Source: Bacteroidales bacterium (lineage in GTDB: Bacteria > Bacteroidota > Bacteroidia > Bacteroidales > UBA932). From it: DNA of 64,000 nucleotides. Of the stretch, positions 60,062 through 64,000 are shown piece by piece (position 1 is the first letter of the stretch; each line of letters starts with the position of its first letter). The stretch spans positions 124,001-188,000 of the forward strand of contig JAGBVR010000007.1 of the NCBI GenBank assembly GCA_017630215.1. The letters run 5' to 3'. The position numbers and the translations under genes are program-made. Under the pieces are notes generated by a model. It searched no databases, was not told the origin of the DNA, and saw only the letters and a program-made list of their open reading frames with translations.

Positions 60062-62611
60062 TTATTCGTTATTCTGCTGTGGAGCCTGTTCTGAAGGCTG
60101 CTCAACCACCTGTTCCGCATTCTGCTCAGGAGCATCTTCCTCACTCTTGTTCACGGCTGAAATTGCGGCGATCGAGTCTCCCTCTCTGATATTGATCAGA
60201 CGCACACCCTGAGTAGCACGTCCTGCCACCTTGATATCCGAAACGGCCATTCTGATGGTGATTCCAGATCGATTGATGATCATAAGGTCGTTCTCATCGG
60301 TAACATTCTTCATTGCCACCAGTTCGCCGGTCTTTTCTGTGATGTTCAGTGTCTTGACACCCTTTCCGCCTCTATTGGTCTTACGATATTCGTCGAAATC
60401 AGAGCGCTTTCCATAACCATTCTCGCTGACAACAAGCAGACTGTGAGCCTGAGCGTCTTCAGCGGTAGGATCATATGCTATCATTCCGATAACCTCATCA
60501 TCGTCATCAATATTTATGCCACGCACTCCGGATGCAGTTCTTCCAAGAGCTCTGGCATCATTCTCATCGAAGCGGCAGCAACGTCCATGACGGCCGGCGA
60601 GCAGAATCTCGCTCTGTCCGTTGGTCATTACCGCATCGAGAAGTTCATCTCCGTCGCGTACTGTAATGGCGATTACTCCGTTTGCACGAGGTCTTGAATA
60701 AGCCTCAAGGGATGTCTTCTTAATGATTCCTCTCTTGGTTCCCAGTACGATATAATTGTTATTGATATAGTCCTCGTCCTTGAGATTCTTCACATTAAGA
60801 TATGTCTTGATCTTGTCATCCGGCTCGATATTGATTACATTCTGGATGGCACGGCCCTTCGACGCACGTGAACCTTCCGGAATCTCGTATACCTTGAGCC
60901 AGTAGCAGCGTCCGTTCTGAGTGAACAGGAGCATTGTGCTATGCATATTGGCCACATAGATATGCTCGATGAAGTCTTCGTCGCGTGTCGCACTACCCTT
61001 CATTCCGACTCCACCTCTGTTCTGGAGACGATACTCGGTAAGAGAAGTTCTCTTTATGTAACCAAGATGGGAGATAGTGATCACCACATCCTCATCTGCA
61101 TAGAAGTCCTCAGGATTGAATTCCTCAGCTGAAAGTGCAATTTCAGTTCTTCTTGCATCCCCGTATTTCTCCTTCATCTCCATTGTCTCATCCTTGATGA
61201 TACCCATCTGGAGTTTCTCGTCAGCAAGCACGTCCTCACAATAACGGATGAACTTCATCAGTTCGTCGAACTCGTTCTGGAGCTTCTCGCGTTCAAGTCC
61301 CGTAAGCTGACGCAGACGCATCTCGACAATAGCGGTAGCCTGGACATCGGTAAATCCGAATGTAGTCATCAGCTCGTTCTTAGCCTCCTCGACACTCTTT
61401 GAAGACCTGATTATGCTGATGATCTGATCGATCACATCAAGAGCCTTGAGAAGTCCCTCAAGGATATGCGCTTTCTTGCGTGCCTTTTCCAGATCGAATC
61501 TTGTCCTTCTCAGAACGACCTCGTGCCTGTGTCTTACGAAATACTTGATCAGCTGCTTGAGATTCAAAGTACGCGGACGACCGTTCACGAGAGCCACATT
61601 ATTGACAGAGAAGCTTGACTGAAGCGGAGAATACTTGTAGAGCATATTGAGCACTACATTCGCATTAGCATCCTTCTTGAGTCTTATAACGACACGGACA
61701 CCCTTCATGGTAGTCTCGTCGTTTATGTATGCGATTCCGTCCACCTTCTTTGTCTCCACAAGCTCGGCGATCTTTTCGATCATCTCACGCTTGTTGACCA
61801 TATAAGGGATCTCTGTAACGACAATTGTCTCACGGCCCGAATCGTTTACCTCGATTTCAGTCTTCGAGCGGATCACGATACGGCCACGGCCTGTCTCAAA
61901 TGCATCCTTGATACCCTGACGTCCCTGGATTATACCTCCTGTAGGGAAATCCGGTCCCTTGATATGATGCATCAGTTCCTCTATTGTAATCTCAGGATTG
62001 TCGATATATGCACAGATGGCGTCGCAACACTCTGTAAGATTGTGCGGAGCCATATTGGTAGCCATACCGACCGCAATACCCGACGCTCCGTTCAAAAGCA
62101 GAAGCGGGAGCTTCGTAGGAAGGACAGTCGGCTCCTGGAGAGAGTCATCGAAGTTATTCTGAAAATCCACAGTATCCTTATCAAGGTCAGCGAGGACCTC
62201 GTCCGAAAGTTTCGAGAGCTTCGCCTCAGTATAACGCATGGCCGCCACAGGGTCACCATCCATAGAACCGAAGTTACCCTGTCCGAAGACGAGCGGATAT
62301 CTCAAGCTCCAGTCCTGAGCCATACGTGCCATTGCGTCATAAACGCTTGAATCGCCGTGTGGGTGGTACTTACCAAGAACCTCACCGACAATTCTGGCTG
62401 ATTTCTTTGTCTGGCTGGAATAAGTAAGTCCCAGGCCTTCCATTCCGAACAGCACCCTTCTGTGAACCGGCTTCATACCGTCACGCACATCAGGAAGAGC
62501 TCGGGATACGATCACAGACATGGAGTAGTCGATATACGCACTCCTCATCTGCTGATCGATATTGACCTGTTCAATCCTGCCAGTCTTTACCTCATTTTCC
62601 ATATATTCCAT
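60062..62611 (-). CDS. gyrA: DNA gyrase subunit A
   Basis: This 849-residue subunit A of the type II topoisomerase introduces negative supercoils. The winged-helix/QRDR region [18 protein letters not shown] is intact with Ser and Asp at the two main fluoroquinolone-resistance positions, so no classical resistance change is seen. The catalytic Tyr is in [10 protein letters not shown] near 125. The C-terminal beta-pinwheel includes the GyrA box RGGKGVK near 752. The tail is Gln/Glu-rich ([14 protein letters not shown]). A second Met at 62602 (MENEVKTGR) is an equally possible start. The promoter TAACTTTG is just upstream. Confidence 0.97.
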   Translation of the reverse strand: MEYMENEVKTGRIEQVNIDQQMRSAYIDYSMSVIVSRALPDVRDGMKPVHRRVLFGMEGLGLTYSSQTKKSARIVGEVLGKYHPHGDSSVYDAMARMAQDWSLRYPLVFGQGNFGSMDGDPVAAMRYTEAKLSKLSDEVLADLDKDTVDFQNNFDDSLQEPTVLPTKLPLLLLNGASGIAVGMATNMAPHNLTECCDAICAYIDNPEITIEELMHHIKGPDFPTGGIIQGRQGIKDAFETGRGRIVIRSKTEIEVNDSGRETIVVTEIPYMVNKREMIEKIAELVETKKVDGIAYINDETTMKGVRVVIRLKKDANANVVLNMLYKYSPLQSSFSVNNVALVNGRPRTLNLKQLIKYFVRHRHEVVLRRTRFDLEKARKKAHILEGLLKALDVIDQIISIIRSSKSVEEAKNELMTTFGFTDVQATAIVEMRLRQLTGLEREKLQNEFDELMKFIRYCEDVLADEKLQMGIIKDETMEMKEKYGDARRTEIALSAEEFNPEDFYADEDVVITISHLGYIKRTSLTEYRLQNRGGVGMKGSATRDEDFIEHIYVANMHSTMLLFTQNGRCYWLKVYEIPEGSRASKGRAIQNVINIEPDDKIKTYLNVKNLKDEDYINNNYIVLGTKRGIIKKTSLEAYSRPRANGVIAITVRDGDELLDAVMTNGQSEILLAGRHGRCCRFDENDARALGRTASGVRGINIDDDDEVIGMIAYDPTAEDAQAHSLLVVSENGYGKRSDFDEYRKTNRGGKGVKTLNITEKTGELVAMKNVTDENDLMIINRSGITIRMAVSDIKVAGRATQGVRLINIREGDSIAAISAVNKSEEDAPEQNAEQVVEQPSEQAPQQNNE

Positions 62612-62643
62612 TTAACTTTTTTATGCTCGATTATACATCTTGG

Positions 62644-62651
62644 CAAAGTTA
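62644..62651 (-). promoter_or_regulatory. -7 box of gyrA
   Basis: TAACTTTG on the minus strand, 32 bases before the gyrA ATG; matches TAnnTTTG. It lies only 12 bases from the opposing clpC box. Confidence 0.65.
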
Positions 62652-62663
62652 CGAAAAATTTAG

Positions 62664-62671
62664 TAAATTTG
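62664..62671 (+). promoter_or_regulatory. -7 box of the clpC-like gene
   Basis: TAAATTTG on the plus strand, 23 bases before the ATG at 62695. The divergent gyrA and clpC promoters overlap in their upstream parts, so polymerase binding may be mutually exclusive. Confidence 0.6.
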
Positions 62672-62694
62672 TGCAATCAATTAAGAATATAATT

Positions 62695-64000
62695 ATGGAA
62701 ATCAGCATATCGGACGAGCTCAGCTCGATAATAAATTTCTCGAGGGAAGAAGCGATGAGAACAGGCAGCTACGGCATTGCCCCGGACCATCTTTTTCTAG
62801 GGATTATACGTCACCGGGAAAACACCGCAGCAGATGCTCTCCGCGGAGCAATGGTAGACATCGACGAGATGAAGCAGTTCATCGACGAAAAAATATTTAC
62901 CAACGAACACATACCATACTCAGACATTGACAAGATCACCTTCTCCAGAGGCACACAAAACGCACTGAGTTTCACCATATTAGAAGCGACCAAGCTCCGT
63001 AGTGCCCAAGCTTCCTCCCAGCATCTCCTGCTAGCCTTATGCAAGGCTGGAAGTTCGTACGGAAGCACCTATCTGCATGACCTGGGAGTCGACTACATGC
63101 ACATATACAGGTATCTGGATAGAAACGACATGCTGGACAAAGACACAGCTGTCCAGACGGAAGACAATACGGAAGATGCAGACCAGGAAGTACCGCACAT
63201 CCGCATCAGAGCCGTATCAGCGGAGGGGAAAAAGGAAGAAGCGCAGATCCCACCGCTGGAAGAATTCGGATACGACATAACAAAAGCCGCGAGAGAGGGG
63301 AAATTGGATCCGCTGGTGGGAAGAGAAAATGAAATACAGAGAGTCATACAGATTCTCGGTCGCCGCCGCAAGAACAACCCGATGCTGGTCGGAGATCCCG
63401 GAGTGGGTAAATCAGCAATCGTGGAAGGCATTGCAATAAAGATAGCGACTGGTGACATCACACCGGCTCTTGCTGACAAACGATTGATATCCTTAGACTT
63501 GGGCTCAATTGTAGCTGGCACCAAATATCGTGGTGATTTTGAAAAGAGGCTCAAGGCTATCATAAACGAAGTGGCTCAGAATCCCGACGTAATTCTGTTC
63601 ATAGACGAATTTCACACCATCGTTGGAGCAGGAGGGGCAAGCGGTAGTCTGGATGCAGCCAATATGCTCAAGCCGGCTTTAGCACGAGGTGACATCCAAT
63701 GCATAGGAGCCACCACCATGGACGAATTCAGAAAAATTGTAGAGAAGGACGGCGCTCTTGACAGGAGATTCCAGAAAATCATAGTCGAACATACGGATAT
63801 TCCTCAGTCAATTTCAATTCTCGACAGACTTAAGACAAATTACGAAAAGCACCACAACGTCATATATACCGATGAAGCGATTGAAGCTTGCGTGAGAATG
63901 TCAGACAGATATGTCACAGACAGATGTCTGCCGGACAAGGCTATAGATGCAATGGATGAGGCAGGCTCTATGGTCAGACTGAAGAATCCTAAAAAGACCG
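62695..64000 (+). CDS. clpC: ClpC-type AAA+ ATPase, 3' end beyond window
   Basis: The first 435 residues of a Clp chaperone subunit that unfolds proteins for ClpP. The N-terminal double Clp_N repeat is visible (LSSIINFSREEAMRTGSYGI, DHLFLGIIRH, then SFTILEATKLRSAQ and HLLLALCKAG). After a charged linker the first AAA+ domain starts at LDPLVGRENEIQRVIQIL, with Walker A GDPGVGKSAIVEG near 238, Walker B LFIDEFHTIVGAGGA near 306 and the arginine-finger region LDRRFQK near 360. The absence of the long ClpB middle coiled coil cannot yet be confirmed, because that region begins at the window edge. ClpC is preferred because of the N-domain and linker. Confidence 0.93.
   Translation, partial: MEISISDELSSIINFSREEAMRTGSYGIAPDHLFLGIIRHRENTAADALRGAMVDIDEMKQFIDEKIFTNEHIPYSDIDKITFSRGTQNALSFTILEATKLRSAQASSQHLLLALCKAGSSYGSTYLHDLGVDYMHIYRYLDRNDMLDKDTAVQTEDNTEDADQEVPHIRIRAVSAEGKKEEAQIPPLEEFGYDITKAAREGKLDPLVGRENEIQRVIQILGRRRKNNPMLVGDPGVGKSAIVEGIAIKIATGDITPALADKRLISLDLGSIVAGTKYRGDFEKRLKAIINEVAQNPDVILFIDEFHTIVGAGGASGSLDAANMLKPALARGDIQCIGATTMDEFRKIVEKDGALDRRFQKIIVEHTDIPQSISILDRLKTNYEKHHNVIYTDEAIEACVRMSDRYVTDRCLPDKAIDAMDEAGSMVRLKNPKKT

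Noticed and set aside
60062-62611. Fluoroquinolone-resistance changes in gyrA
   Set aside because: The QRDR keeps Ser and Asp at the two main positions, so no classical change is present.

Overview
The window looks like chromosomal DNA of a member of the Bacteroidota, most probably order Bacteroidales. Evidence: many start sites are preceded by the Bacteroidetes-type promoter (TTTG, about 19-20 nt, TAnnTTTG); the lipoproteins, TonB-dependent B12 receptor, Nudix-type arabinose regulator and glycoside hydrolase families are those of gut-type Bacteroidales. There is no transposase, integrase, phage gene, CRISPR array or rRNA. The one tRNA gene is tRNA-Gly(CCC).

Layout. (1) 1-5429, minus strand: a poorly characterised island with a TerB-like gene cut by the window edge, a 55-residue protein with its own terminator, a 418-residue protein of unknown family, and a TPR-CHAT (caspase-like) protein with an intact His/Cys dyad. 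(2) 5719-24546: L-arabinose release and catabolism. A plus-strand GH51 gene faces a tight minus-strand operon: galM, SSS symporter, araR (Nudix type), araD, araA, GH51, araB, GH97, uxuA, GH35-like, perhaps followed by an HdeD-like gene. Transketolase lies just upstream. (3) 24797-33519, plus strand: glucuronoarabinoxylan use with an acetylesterase-like protein, GPH-type importer, GH10 xylanase lipoprotein, cytoplasmic GH43, GH67 alpha-glucuronidase lipoprotein and an OPA-type MFS transporter. No SusC/SusD pair is present. (4) 33579-43179: mixed genes, namely a small winged-helix protein, S1/P1-type nuclease, tRNA-Gly, a B12 riboswitch with btuB and a short FecCD permease, LMW-PTP, alanine racemase, Zn peptidase, and an M28/DUF4886 pair. 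(5) 43316-64000: GH38 alpha-mannosidase behind ettA, a membrane-bound AraC regulator, leuS with two YitT proteins, an M28-like pseudoenzyme fused to a TonB C-terminal domain behind a SPOR lipoprotein, capA-phoH, gyrA with a TPR protein, and the start of a ClpC-type gene.

How the parts connect. GH10, GH67, the acetylesterase and GH43 would strip and depolymerise substituted xylan. Arabinose freed by GH51 enters by the SSS symporter and is converted by AraA, AraB and AraD to xylulose 5-phosphate for transketolase. Glucuronic acid freed by GH67 would feed the hexuronate path of which UxuA, inside the arabinose operon, is one step. AraR is the likely effector-responsive regulator.

The observations most worth following are: two dispersed elements whose nearly identical core lies inside terminator-like arms that differ completely in sequence yet stay self-complementary; the CHAT island; an M28 pseudopeptidase that lost most zinc ligands; a B12-controlled permease lacking its first membrane segment; and an imperfectly duplicated leader before GH43. 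No annotation here rests on a database search; family names come from motifs and overall recognition.
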